Source of the DNA: Scandinavium vulneris_A
Lineage (GTDB): Bacteria; Pseudomonadota; Gammaproteobacteria; Enterobacterales; Enterobacteriaceae
Length of the DNA: 64,000 bases
Direction: 5' to 3'
Assembly: GCA_046518185.1 (NCBI GenBank)
Contig: JBKGRZ010000001.1
Span: forward strand, 992,001-1,056,000
The position numbers were made by a program, and so were the translations under genes. Under the pieces are notes generated by a model. It made no database searches, had not been told where the DNA came from, and was given only the letters and a program-made list of their open reading frames with translations. Below are positions 23,868 through 33,437 of this stretch, one piece after another (position 1 is the first letter of the stretch; each line of letters starts with the position of its first letter).

Positions 23868-25160
23868 TTAGCCGATGAACTCAAGACCGTTCATGTACGG
23901 ACGCAGCACTTCTGGCACGGCAATACGACCGTCAGCCTGCTGGTAGTTTTCCAGCACGGCAACCAACGTACGCCCTACCGCCAGACCAGAACCATTCAGG
24001 GTGTGAACCAGACGGGTTTTCTTGTCAGACTTGCTGCGGCAGCGAGCCTGCATACGACGCGCCTGGAAATCCCAGCAGTTAGAGATAGAAGAGATTTCAC
24101 GATAGGTGTCTTGCGCCGGCAACCAGACTTCGAGGTCATAGGTTTTACGTGCGCCAAAGCCGATATCGCCACTGCACAGCAGCACTTTACGGTATGGCAG
24201 GCCGAGCAACTGCAGCACTTTTTCTGCGTGACCGGTCATTTCTTCCAGTGCGTCCATCGAATCTTCAGGACGAACGATCTGTACCATCTCAACTTTGTCG
24301 AACTGGTGCATACGGATCAGACCACGCGTGTCACGCCCGTAAGAACCCGCTTCGGAGCGGAAGCACGGCGTATGTGCGGTCATTTTGATCGGCAAGTCGT
24401 CTTCGTCGATGATTTCATCGCGCACAAGGTTGGTCAGCGGGACTTCAGCGGTTGGGATCAACGCGTAGTTGCTGCTGTCTGCTTCTTCATCCAGTGGACG
24501 AGTATGGAACAGGTCGCCACCAAACTTAGGCAGTTGCCCGGTGCCATATAACGTGTCCTGATTCACCAGGTACGGGACATAGTTTTCCATGTAGCCGTGC
24601 TGTTCGGTGTGCAGATCCAGCATGAACTGGCTCAGCGCACGATGCATACGGGCGATTTGGCCCTGCATGACAACAAAACGGGAACCGGTCAGCTTAACCG
24701 CCGCCGCAAAATCCAGGCCTTTCGCCATTTCGCCTAACGTAACGTGATCGCGGACTTCGAAGTCAAATTTACGCGGCTCGCCCCAGCGGCTGACTTCAAC
24801 GTTATCGCTGTCATCTTTACCGTTAGGTACGCAGTCATCAGGGATGTTTGGCAGGGTCAACGCGATATCACGAATTTCAGCCTGCAGCTCATCGAGCTCA
24901 GCTTTCGCGGCATCCAGCTCTTCACCCAGCTTGTTGACTTCCAGGCGTAATGGCTCGATGTCTTCCCCGCGCGCTTTCGCCTGGCCAATGGATTTCGATC
25001 GCGAGTTGCGTTCTGCCTGCAGGTTTTCAGTGTTTACCTGCAGAACTTTACGACGCTCTTCAAGAGCGACCAGCTTATCTACATCCAGCTTAAAGCCCCG
25101 GCGTGCCAGTTTTTCTGCGACTGCGTCTGGCTCGGTACGCAGCAGATTGGGATCGAGCAT
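23868..25160 (-). CDS. serS: Seryl-tRNA synthetase
   Basis: A 430-residue class II aminoacyl-tRNA synthetase (E. coli SerS 430). The N-terminal coiled-coil arm (about residues 30-100, LEERRKVLQVNTENLQAERNSRS...) contacts the long variable arm of tRNA-Ser. Class II motif 2 (PCFRSEAGSYGRDTRGLIRMHQFDKVE) and motif 3 (NGSGLAVGRTLVAVLENYQ) are intact. It charges tRNA-Ser with serine and is also used for selenocysteine tRNA. It is last in the lolA-rarA-serS series, 94 bp after rarA. Confidence 0.98.
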   Translation of the reverse strand: MLDPNLLRTEPDAVAEKLARRGFKLDVDKLVALEERRKVLQVNTENLQAERNSRSKSIGQAKARGEDIEPLRLEVNKLGEELDAAKAELDELQAEIRDIALTLPNIPDDCVPNGKDDSDNVEVSRWGEPRKFDFEVRDHVTLGEMAKGLDFAAAVKLTGSRFVVMQGQIARMHRALSQFMLDLHTEQHGYMENYVPYLVNQDTLYGTGQLPKFGGDLFHTRPLDEEADSSNYALIPTAEVPLTNLVRDEIIDEDDLPIKMTAHTPCFRSEAGSYGRDTRGLIRMHQFDKVEMVQIVRPEDSMDALEEMTGHAEKVLQLLGLPYRKVLLCSGDIGFGARKTYDLEVWLPAQDTYREISSISNCWDFQARRMQARCRSKSDKKTRLVHTLNGSGLAVGRTLVAVLENYQQADGRIAVPEVLRPYMNGLEFIG

Positions 25161-25254
25161 GCTTATCCTGTGCTTATCGAATTAGTAAAATGAGAAAACG
25201 ACCGCAGCCTGCGGTCATTAGAGATTCAGCGATAACCTTACCGCAACGCCCTGT

Positions 25255-26598
25255 TTAGCGGTAGCGTTTTGTGGGGCTATTTTGATCCTGCTCGGTAAGC
25301 CAGGCGAGCTTTTCACCAATCTTACCTTCAAGGCCACGAGATGAAGGGGTGTAATAGCGCGTTTGCGGCATTTCTTGCGGGAAATAGACCTCGCCCGCCG
25401 CGTAGGCGTTTGGCTCATCGTGGGCGTAACGATACTCCTGACCGTAACCCATTTCTTTCATCAGTTTCGTCGGGGCATTGCGCAGATGTACCGGCACGTC
25501 GTAATCCGGACGTTCCCGCGCATCGGCCATTGCCGCTTTAAAAGCGGTGTAGACCGCGTTGCTCTTCGGCGCACAGGCCAGATACACAATCGCCTGCGCG
25601 ATAGCGCGTTCACCTTCGGACGGGCCAACGCGGGTGAAGCAATCCCATGCCGAAATAGCCACCTGCATCGCGCGTGGATCGGCATTACCCACATCTTCCG
25701 AGGCAATCGCTAGACAACGACGGGCGACGTATAACGGGTCGCCACCGGCGGTGATAATGCGCGCATACCAGTAAAGGGCGGCATCAGGCGAGCTACCGCG
25801 AACGGACTTATGAAACGCCGAGATCAAATCGTAGAAACGGTCGCCTTTGTTATCAAAACGCGCGCTGCGTTCCCCGGCGATTTCGGTAAGTAATTCAGGC
25901 TTTAGTACACGTTTACCGGATACATCCAGTTCCGCCATGTCGGCCATCATTTCCAGCGTATTCAGCGCGCGACGGGCATCCCCGTTAACCAGTTCCGCAA
26001 TCGCACGCCGGGTATCGTCGGGTAACACAATATCCTGCCCGCCGTAACCACGCGTGCTGTCGGTCATCGCCTGGGTTAACACCTGCTCGATATCCTCGAC
26101 GGTCAACGATTTCAGCAGATAAACGCGGGCCCGCGATAGCAATGCCGAGTTGAGTTCAAACGAGGGATTTTCGGTAGTCGCGCCGATGAAAAAGATGGTG
26201 CCGTCTTCAATATGCGGCAGGAAGGCATCCTGCTGGCTTTTGTTGAAGCGATGGACTTCATCGACGAACAGAATGGTACGTCGCCCGGCGTTGCGATTCT
26301 GCCGGGCACGTTCGATAGCTTCACGGATCTCTTTCACACCGGACGTAACCGCAGAAATGCGTTCCACGTCGGCGTTGGCATAGCGGGCAATGACTTCCGC
26401 CAGCGTCGTTTTCCCGGTGCCCGGCGGCCCCCACAAAATCATCGAATGCAGATGCCCTGCTTCGATGGCCCGTGGCAGCGGTTTACCGTTAGCCAGCAGA
26501 TGCTGCTGGCCAATGTACTGCGCTAAATTTTCTGGCCGCATACGGGCGGCCAGAGGTTGAAACGCATTATCCGAAAAATCGAGCGACAGATTGCTCAC
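25255..26598 (-). CDS. rarA: Replication-associated AAA+ ATPase RarA (MgsA)
   Basis: A 447-residue AAA+ protein (E. coli 447) related to clamp-loader subunits and eukaryotic WRNIP1. Walker A is GPPGTGKTTLAE, Walker B is ILFVDEVHRFN, sensor 1 is IGATTENPSFELN, and an arginine finger is in SALLSRARVYLL. It acts at stalled replication forks and interacts with SSB. It lies 9 bp after lolA, clearly in one operon. Confidence 0.97.
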   Translation of the reverse strand: MSNLSLDFSDNAFQPLAARMRPENLAQYIGQQHLLANGKPLPRAIEAGHLHSMILWGPPGTGKTTLAEVIARYANADVERISAVTSGVKEIREAIERARQNRNAGRRTILFVDEVHRFNKSQQDAFLPHIEDGTIFFIGATTENPSFELNSALLSRARVYLLKSLTVEDIEQVLTQAMTDSTRGYGGQDIVLPDDTRRAIAELVNGDARRALNTLEMMADMAELDVSGKRVLKPELLTEIAGERSARFDNKGDRFYDLISAFHKSVRGSSPDAALYWYARIITAGGDPLYVARRCLAIASEDVGNADPRAMQVAISAWDCFTRVGPSEGERAIAQAIVYLACAPKSNAVYTAFKAAMADARERPDYDVPVHLRNAPTKLMKEMGYGQEYRYAHDEPNAYAAGEVYFPQEMPQTRYYTPSSRGLEGKIGEKLAWLTEQDQNSPTKRYR

Positions 26599-26607
26599 GC
26601 GCGCCTC

Positions 26608-27219
26608 TTATTTACGCTGATCGTCCACCGTTACTCCTTTAGGCGGAGTAAAGGTAAATTTAGATGCGTCCACCGCGCCGTTCTGCTGGGACTTCAGCTG
26701 ATAGCTGCTGCGCTGATCGTCCTGCTCAATGGCGCTGAACTGATGAATGGTGCCGTCACGGCTGACGTTGATGGTGAACTCTTTCAGGTTCCCGTTATTG
26801 CCTTTCGGCGTCAGCACGAAGTCATCACCGCTCTGCTTAATATTGTACTGCTGCCAGTCGCTGGACTGATTGCGGGCAATCAGCATAAACGGCGTATTGC
26901 TGGTGGCGTCTTTCAGCCAGGTGGCGGTGGCCTGCTCAACAAACGGGTTGTAGAACCACAGCGTTTTACCGTCAGACACCAGAATACTTTCATCCGGCTG
27001 CGTCATGTGCCAGTTAAAAAGGTTAGGACGCTTGACGGATAACTCGCCCTGCCCGTCCTGCACCGCGTTGCCGCTGCCATCGGTAACTTTTTGGGTGAAG
27101 CTGGCGTTAAAGCTGCTGACTTTATCCAGACGGCTTTTCAGATCGCTGGCCGCATCGGCCCAAGCTTGACTCACGACAAAACTGGTCAGTAAGGCACAGG
27201 TGATGGCAAATTTTTTCAT
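26608..27219 (-). CDS. lolA: Periplasmic outer-membrane lipoprotein carrier LolA
   Basis: A 203-residue protein (E. coli 203) with a Sec signal peptide MKKFAITCALLTSFVVSQAWA cleaved before DAASDL. It takes lipoproteins from LolCDE and carries them across the periplasm to LolB. The family stretches FNWHMTQPDESILVSDG and FTPPKGVTVDDQRK are intact. I start at 27219, with AAGGA 6 bp upstream; an ATG 6 bp earlier is in frame but leaves no spacing to the ribosome-binding site. First gene of lolA-rarA(-serS). Confidence 0.96.
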   Translation of the reverse strand: MKKFAITCALLTSFVVSQAWADAASDLKSRLDKVSSFNASFTQKVTDGSGNAVQDGQGELSVKRPNLFNWHMTQPDESILVSDGKTLWFYNPFVEQATATWLKDATSNTPFMLIARNQSSDWQQYNIKQSGDDFVLTPKGNNGNLKEFTINVSRDGTIHQFSAIEQDDQRSSYQLKSQQNGAVDASKFTFTPPKGVTVDDQRK

Positions 27220-27266
27220 CTTCATTCCTTAAATGCGTCACTCCCGACGCGGGAGTCTCTTTGTCT

Positions 27267-27293
27267 CCACTGTAGGCTTAGCGCCTACAGTGG
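27267..27293. repeat. Stem-loop between ftsK and lolA
   Basis: CCACTGTAGGC-TTAGC-GCCTACAGTGG is a perfect 11-bp inverted repeat in the 129-bp gap between ftsK and lolA. It has no T-run of note, so attenuation, processing or factor-dependent termination are all possible. Confidence 0.55.
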
Positions 27294-27348
27294 GACAGGA
27301 GAAAATACTGATTTTTTGGTTGTTTACGCAACTTTTCAAACGCAGCGT

Positions 27349-30300
27349 TTAGTCAAACGGCGGTGGAGCAAGCACTTCACGGTTGCCGTTATGGCCCGCT
27401 TCACTGACGATGCCCTGCGCTTCCATCTGTTCGATGATACGCGCGGCGCGGTTATAGCCGATGCGGAACTGACGCTGAACGCCGGAAATGGATGCCTTAC
27501 GTTTTTCGGTGACAAAATTCACCGCCTGATCGAACAGTTGATCAAGCTCTTCGCCGTTGTCCAGACCGGCAGACCCACCCTCGCTTTCGCTATCAGAGGT
27601 AATGCCGTCAACGTATTGCGGACGACCGCGCGCCTTCCAGTCCTGAACCACGGCATGCACTTCCTGGTCACGAACAAAAGCGCCGTGGACACGCGTCGGT
27701 GCTGCGCTGGAGTTCGGGCCAGAATAGAGCATGTCACCCATCCCCAGCAGTGATTCCGCGCCGCCCTGATCGAGAATGGTGCGGGAGTCAATTTTGCTCG
27801 ACACGGTAAAGGCGATACGGGTCGGAATATTGGCTTTAATCAGCCCCGTGATCACGTCAACCGACGGACGCTGCGTGGCAAGAACCAGGTGAATACCGGC
27901 GGCACGCGCTTTCTGCGCCAGGCGGGCGATAAGCTCTTCCACCTTCTTACCGACGGTCATCATCAGGTCTGCAAATTCATCCACCAGCACCACAATGTAC
28001 GGCAGTTTTTCCAGAGTCGGATGCACTGCATCCATGCTGTCGCCCGGTTTCCAGTACGGATCCGGAATTGGGCGACCCATTTGAGCCGCCTGCGCAATCT
28101 TCTCGTTGTAGCCTGCAAGGTTACGCACCCCGAGCGCGGACATCAGTTTATAACGACGTTCCATTTCATTGACGCTCCAGCGCAGGGCGTTGGCAGCATC
28201 CTTCATATCCGTCACTACTTCAGTCAGCAAGTGCGGGATCCCTTCGTAAACCGACAGCTCCAACATTTTGGGGTCGATCATGATAAAGCGCACGTCTTCC
28301 GGCGTCGCTTTATACAGCATACTGAGGATCATGGCGTTGACGCCCACCGATTTACCGGAACCGGTAGTACCGGCCACCAGCAGGTGAGGCATTTTCGCCA
28401 GGTCGGCAATCACCGGTTCACCGGCAATGTCTTTACCCAATACGATGGTCAGCGGGGACGGGCTTTCACGGAACTTGGCGCAGTCCAACACTTCACGCAG
28501 GTAAACGGTCTGACGCTTTTTGTTCGGCAATTCCAGGCCCACATACGGCTTGCCTGGGATAACTTCAACCACACGCACCGCCACCGTAGACAAGGAACGT
28601 GCCAGGTCACGAGACAGGTTCGAAATGCGCGCGGCCTTAACGCCAGGAGCCAGATTCAGCTCAAAACGGGTGATCACCGGGCCTGGGGAATAGTTCACCA
28701 CGTCCGCTTTGATGCGGAAATCGGCCAGACGCGTTTCAACCAGACGGGCAGTCTGCTCAAGGGCAAAGGTATCAACCGGCTCAACTTCGCTCGGCGGCGG
28801 GGTCAACAGATCCAGCGATGGCAGCGGCGTGGTCGGTTTTTGCAGCGGACGGTCGTCCCCGTTACGCATCAGCAGCGGGTGAATGAGGCTTTCCTGCGGC
28901 TGGGGCGCTGGCGCTTGTTGTGGCTGTTGTGGCTGTTGATAAGCCTGTGTCTGATACGTCTGCTGAGGCTGAACAACCTGCTGTGGTTGCTGATAAGCCT
29001 GCTGCGGTGCCACCGGCTGCGGCTGCTGGTAAGCCTGTTGCGGCTGTTCCGGCATTGCGCTTGGGGTGAACAACGGTGCTCTTGGCGACTCATCAACCAG
29101 GGTTTTCATCGGCGAGAATTCATAATCTGCCGGTGAGAACGGACTCGCCCCTTGCGGCTGTTCGCTGGAATAACGTTGCTGCTGCGTCGCCGCAAACTGG
29201 CGAGCCAGCTCGGCTTCCGCGGCATTATCTTCGTCTTCCTGCGATGGTTCTTCGTACTGTTCGCCATAACGCTGCTGCTGCGTCGCCGCAAACTGACGGG
29301 CCAGTTGGTCCTGATGCATCTCATCGGCTTCTTCATCGCCCATCAGCTCATCGGTGTAATGCTGATTAAGCCCCTCTTCACGTGCGCGCTCTTCTGCCAT
29401 GCGCTGCGAAGGCAACTTAATACCAAACGAAGCCGACGCCAGCTCGCGGCGAGTAGGCACGCGCACCCGATTCGGACGCGGTAACTGCGGGCCAATGCCC
29501 TCTTTGATTTGTGGACGCGGGGCGTCAGCCGGGCTGAACATCTGCGCTGCTGACGCCGCAGCGGTTGCCGCGCTGGCCGCCGCTGTTGCCTGATGAACGC
29601 TGGCGGCCACAGGTGCAACGGCTGCCATCGGATCAATCGCCGGGGCAGAGGGTACAGGCATGGTTGGCATTGGCGTGGTCGGTATCACGGTCGCCGGTTC
29701 AGGCGTTGGCTGATACCACGCGGCAAGCTGCTCACGCTCACGCGCCCGCTTCTCTTCCACTTCTTCGAAGTAGTAAAGCGGTGGACGCTGCGGTTTGATT
29801 TCTTCTTCCGGAGCGACTTCTGGCATCGGCGGCGGAGTCTGCTCCACTGGTGGCACATACGCAGGCTGAGCGTGATACTCAGGCTCTGGCTGCCAGTGCT
29901 GCTCAGGTGGCGCGTATTGCGGCTGTTCCGGTTCCGGCCACAGTTCTTCAATGGAAGGGGGTTGACGGAAGGCTTCCGGTTGGACGTATTCAGGTTGCGT
30001 CACCGGAGCCTGCGGTGGCCAATTGTCCGGCGACGGCGCAATAACGGGTTCAGGGGTATGCGGCGTCGGGACTGGCTGCCATTCGACACTCTGCGGTGCC
30101 ATTTCTGCACCCGACACAGCCCCCATGGCAGCGCCAGGAGCAACATCCGTCACTGCAGGTGCAACCATCGCCGGAGCGGCCGTTTCAGCCCAGGTCTGGA
30201 CTGACGCAGTCGCAGCGGCGGCGGCGGCAACCGGGGCCGCAATAGAGTGGCCGTTCATCAACGGGTCGTTATCATCCCACGCCGGTGGATGAACCGCGGT

Positions 30301-31188
30301 AGTGCCAGAGAACAACACATCATCCGCATCGGCGGCCTGACCGCGAGCGCTATAATGAACATCACTCTCAGGTTCATCCATTCGACGACCAGAGAACAGC
30401 GCCGCGTCGGTTTTGCGTCCCATCGGGTTGCTGAACTTATCAGCAATGCGCTGCCGACGAGCCAGCGCACCGCGAAGAATACGGGCCCGACGCCCTTCTT
30501 TACGCGGTTCGGCGACATACTCATCTTCGTCGTCTTCAAACTCTTCTTCATCAATCCAGGTGTCGTCACGACGCGTCCGATTGCTGGCGAAGGTCAGAAT
30601 ATTGAGGATCCAGTTGCCGATTTTCTCAGCAATGCTCACCCAGGACCAGCCGGTGAACAGCGTCAGGCCAGCGGCCCAGATGCACAACAGTGCCAGGGTG
30701 CCGCCGCTGCTGTGCAACATCGGCTGTAACGCCGTGCTCAGCAGGCTGCCGATCACACCGCCGGAAGCGAAATACCAGATATCATCCGCGTTGATTGCGG
30801 CAAGTCCGCACATGGTGAGGATCATCGCCAGCACGCCAATCAGGCGTAGCGCAACGGCAAAGTAATCGACGTATTCGTCACTGGCCTGATGCCGGTATGC
30901 AAACCAGCACGCGCCGATAATCATCACCGGCAGGGTATAAGCCATGATGCCGAAAATGAAGAACAGCGTATCCGCGAACCACGCCCCTGGCATTCCACCA
31001 AGATTATGGATCGGTTCATGCCAGGCGGTTTGTGACCAACTGGGATCGGAAGGGTTGAAACTAAGCAATGCTGCCATCAGCCAGATGGCAAAAAGAGAAC
31101 AGAGGATTAGGAACGCTTCCAGGAGTCGGCGCCCGCTGCTTAATCTGTTAATGGTGACTTCTTTTTCTTCAGTGTATTCCTGGCTCAA
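27349..31188 (-). CDS. ftsK: DNA translocase FtsK
   Basis: A 1279-residue protein, slightly shorter than E. coli FtsK (1329). Four membrane helices lie in residues 20-200 and tether it to the septum. A Pro/Gln-rich linker spans about 220-800, with two near copies of LARQFAATQQQRY and many QQP/YQQP repeats. The C-terminal motor has Walker A AGTTGSGKSVGVN and Walker B IVVLVDEFADLMM. The final gamma domain (ISGVQRQFRIGYNRAARIIEQME) reads KOPS sequences. It moves chromosome dimers to dif, activates XerCD and helps division. The shorter length lies in the linker, which is known to vary. Confidence 0.97.
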   Translation of the reverse strand: MSQEYTEEKEVTINRLSSGRRLLEAFLILCSLFAIWLMAALLSFNPSDPSWSQTAWHEPIHNLGGMPGAWFADTLFFIFGIMAYTLPVMIIGACWFAYRHQASDEYVDYFAVALRLIGVLAMILTMCGLAAINADDIWYFASGGVIGSLLSTALQPMLHSSGGTLALLCIWAAGLTLFTGWSWVSIAEKIGNWILNILTFASNRTRRDDTWIDEEEFEDDEDEYVAEPRKEGRRARILRGALARRQRIADKFSNPMGRKTDAALFSGRRMDEPESDVHYSARGQAADADDVLFSGTTAVHPPAWDDNDPLMNGHSIAAPVAAAAAATASVQTWAETAAPAMVAPAVTDVAPGAAMGAVSGAEMAPQSVEWQPVPTPHTPEPVIAPSPDNWPPQAPVTQPEYVQPEAFRQPPSIEELWPEPEQPQYAPPEQHWQPEPEYHAQPAYVPPVEQTPPPMPEVAPEEEIKPQRPPLYYFEEVEEKRAREREQLAAWYQPTPEPATVIPTTPMPTMPVPSAPAIDPMAAVAPVAASVHQATAAASAATAAASAAQMFSPADAPRPQIKEGIGPQLPRPNRVRVPTRRELASASFGIKLPSQRMAEERAREEGLNQHYTDELMGDEEADEMHQDQLARQFAATQQQRYGEQYEEPSQEDEDNAAEAELARQFAATQQQRYSSEQPQGASPFSPADYEFSPMKTLVDESPRAPLFTPSAMPEQPQQAYQQPQPVAPQQAYQQPQQVVQPQQTYQTQAYQQPQQPQQAPAPQPQESLIHPLLMRNGDDRPLQKPTTPLPSLDLLTPPPSEVEPVDTFALEQTARLVETRLADFRIKADVVNYSPGPVITRFELNLAPGVKAARISNLSRDLARSLSTVAVRVVEVIPGKPYVGLELPNKKRQTVYLREVLDCAKFRESPSPLTIVLGKDIAGEPVIADLAKMPHLLVAGTTGSGKSVGVNAMILSMLYKATPEDVRFIMIDPKMLELSVYEGIPHLLTEVVTDMKDAANALRWSVNEMERRYKLMSALGVRNLAGYNEKIAQAAQMGRPIPDPYWKPGDSMDAVHPTLEKLPYIVVLVDEFADLMMTVGKKVEELIARLAQKARAAGIHLVLATQRPSVDVITGLIKANIPTRIAFTVSSKIDSRTILDQGGAESLLGMGDMLYSGPNSSAAPTRVHGAFVRDQEVHAVVQDWKARGRPQYVDGITSDSESEGGSAGLDNGEELDQLFDQAVNFVTEKRKASISGVQRQFRIGYNRAARIIEQMEAQGIVSEAGHNGNREVLAPPPFD

Positions 31189-31308
31189 GAAAGGCTCTCC
31201 AGGTCCTTGATGCTAAAACGGACAACAGCGCCGGGTCTCCCCGGCACTGTTGCTGTATGGATTACCAGGAGTGTAATCAACTTACGCTGATTTTGCACCT
31301 GTTCCGTG

Positions 31309-31803
31309 TTAGCGCGTCTTAATTACCAGACGATTACTCTGCTTAACCTCTTCCATAACCACGTAGGTACGGGTGTCATTCACGCCTGGCAGGCGCAGCA
31401 GGGTTTCACCTAACAACTTACGGTACGCTGACATGTCCGGTACACGGGTTTTCAACAGGTAGTCGAAATCACCGGAAACCAAGTGACACTCTTGAATTTC
31501 TTCAAGTTTTTGCACAGCGGAGTTAAATTGCTCAAACACATCCGGGGCGCCACGATTCAGAGTTATCTCAACAAAGACCAGCAGCGATGCATCCAGATAA
31601 TGCGGGTTCAGCAGCGCGGTGTATCCCTGAATAAACCCTTGTCTTTCCAGCCGACGAACACGCTCAAGGCAAGGCGTCGGAGAAAGTCCCACTCGTTTAG
31701 AAAGCTCAACGTTGGAAATTCGCCCATCCTTTTGCAATTCGTTCAAAATGTTGCGATCGATGCGGTCGAGATCTTTGCCTGGGCGCTTCTTGCTATCTAC
31801 CAT
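31309..31803 (-). CDS. lrp: Leucine-responsive regulatory protein Lrp
   Basis: A 164-residue global regulator, practically identical to E. coli Lrp. It has the N-terminal helix-turn-helix (ISNVELSKRVGLSPTPCLERVRRLE, about residues 29-53) and the C-terminal RAM domain that binds leucine and forms octamers and hexadecamers. It controls amino acid metabolism, pili and many other genes. The start at MVDSKKRPGKD is the established one; an in-frame upstream ATG lies in the untranslated leader. Confidence 0.98.
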   Translation of the reverse strand: MVDSKKRPGKDLDRIDRNILNELQKDGRISNVELSKRVGLSPTPCLERVRRLERQGFIQGYTALLNPHYLDASLLVFVEITLNRGAPDVFEQFNSAVQKLEEIQECHLVSGDFDYLLKTRVPDMSAYRKLLGETLLRLPGVNDTRTYVVMEEVKQSNRLVIKTR

Positions 31804-32353
31804 TATTATTGTCTCTCTGTATTCCTTCCCTACTCCTGTCTTGACCCTGTGCACTTCACTGTTCAGAGCCTGTGCCCGTCGCCTGCGCTACAAATCTGTC
31901 ACCAGATGTATTGCATAACCCAAGGGTACGTGTTGAGAAGCCGTTGCCTGATGGCAGTCATCGTTATCTCGTATGGCGTCTGTCCACGCCATGCGTCGAT
32001 AATGCTGACCCGGTTAAAAATGGCATTTGCGTGCATGAACATTCACTACACAACAAACACTGCTTTTTGCTCCCATCAATGTTTTCGCAAAAGCACAGGG
32101 GATTGTCAAAGCAAAACATCGATTTTTAGTACAACATGCCAGATATTCATTATCAGTCCCGGTTGATCATCATGTTATCTCCTTATAATCCCCCGGTTCG
32201 CAGTAGAATGAGTTATCACAGTCGTTGATAAAACCACCAATTCATTGACGCCATCTATTACACATATCGTTAACAAAATTTCTGCACTCTTTTATTACCT
32301 CCGCAAATTCCCTACAATCCCGCCCATTGTCTGCCAACATTTATGGGGATCTC
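31804..32353. other. Divergent lrp-trxB intergenic region (550 bp)
   Basis: This region separates divergent lrp and trxB and shows no gene that I can support. The side near lrp should hold its long leader and self-regulated promoter, as in E. coli, where the start site is a few hundred bases upstream. The AT-rich stretch 32210-32340 next to trxB is the likely trxB promoter. Short open frames here have no family resemblance. Confidence 0.6.
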
Positions 32354-33322
32354 ATGGGCACGGCCAAACACAGTAAACTGCTTATTCTTGGTTCTGGACC
32401 AGCGGGCTATACCGCTGCGGTCTATGCTGCACGCGCTAACCTGCAACCGGTACTGATTACCGGCATGGAAAAAGGCGGTCAGTTGACCACCACCACGGAA
32501 GTGGAAAACTGGCCAGGCGACCCGAGCGATCTGACCGGTCCGCTGCTAATGGAACGTATGCATGAGCACGCGGTGAAATTTGAAACCGAAATTCTGTTCG
32601 ACCACATTAACAAGGTCGATTTACAGAATCGTCCGTTCCGTCTGACCGGAGACAGCGGCGAATACACCTGTGATGCCCTGATTATCGCCACTGGTGCTTC
32701 CGCCCGATATCTGGGCCTGCCTTCAGAAGAAGCATTCAAAGGCCGCGGCGTGTCTGCCTGCGCCACCTGTGACGGTTTCTTCTACCGTAACCAAAAAGTC
32801 GCGGTTATCGGTGGCGGCAACACGGCGGTTGAAGAAGCGCTTTATCTGGCCAATATCGCCTCTGAAGTGCATCTGATTCACCGTCGTGACACCTTCCGTG
32901 CGGAAAAAATCCTGATCAAACGTCTGATGGATAAAGTCGAAAGCGGCAATATCGTGCTGCATACCCATCGTACCCTGGAAGAAGTGACCGGTGACCAGAT
33001 GGGCGTCAGCGGGTTGCGTCTGCGCGATACCCAGAACGGTGACAACATCGAGTCTCTGGACGTTGCGGGTCTGTTCGTGGCTATCGGCCACAGTCCAAAT
33101 ACCGCCATTTTCGACGGCCAACTGGAACTGGAAAACGGCTACATCAAAGTACAGTCCGGCATCCACGGCAACGCGACCCAAACCAGCATCCCGGGCGTGT
33201 TCGCGGCTGGTGACGTTATGGACCACATTTATCGTCAGGCAATCACCTCAGCGGGCACCGGCTGCATGGCCGCACTGGACGCCGAGCGTTATCTTGACGG
33301 CCTGGCCGATCAGGCAAAATAA
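32354..33322 (+). CDS. trxB: Thioredoxin-disulfide reductase
   Basis: A 322-residue flavoprotein (E. coli 321). It has an N-terminal FAD motif GSGPAGYTAAVYAARA, the redox-active CATC (in GVSACATCDGFFYRN), an NADPH motif GGGNTAVEEALYL and the C-terminal FAD motif GVFAAGDVMDHIYRQA. It transfers electrons from NADPH to thioredoxin in the cytoplasm. The start at MGTAKHSKLL is the conserved one; an upstream in-frame ATG was rejected. Confidence 0.97.
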   Translation: MGTAKHSKLLILGSGPAGYTAAVYAARANLQPVLITGMEKGGQLTTTTEVENWPGDPSDLTGPLLMERMHEHAVKFETEILFDHINKVDLQNRPFRLTGDSGEYTCDALIIATGASARYLGLPSEEAFKGRGVSACATCDGFFYRNQKVAVIGGGNTAVEEALYLANIASEVHLIHRRDTFRAEKILIKRLMDKVESGNIVLHTHRTLEEVTGDQMGVSGLRLRDTQNGDNIESLDVAGLFVAIGHSPNTAIFDGQLELENGYIKVQSGIHGNATQTSIPGVFAAGDVMDHIYRQAITSAGTGCMAALDAERYLDGLADQAK

Positions 33323-33350
33323 TCTTTACAAGTCAGTAACAAAGGTAAAG

Positions 33351-33379
33351 AAGGCGACGATAAGTCGCCTTTATTTTTT
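33351..33379 (+). terminator. Terminator after trxB
   Basis: AAGGCGAC-GATAA-GTCGCCTT is followed by a T-rich tract (TTTATTTTTT). It lies 28 bp after the trxB stop and separates it from cydDC. Confidence 0.85.
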
Positions 33380-33437
33380 CCTCGTTGTAACATTGCCGTG
33401 CCTAATGATTCCTAATAAGACACCTGCTAAGCACGCC

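Noticed and set aside
27889..29136. A 415-codon plus-strand frame opposite ftsK
   Set aside because: It is antisense to the Gln/Pro-rich linker and motor coding region; low-complexity and without any ribosome-binding site or family match.
29150..29320. Two near copies of LARQFAATQQQRY in FtsK as a new duplication
   Set aside because: E. coli FtsK has the same paired motif in its linker, so it is a conserved family feature.
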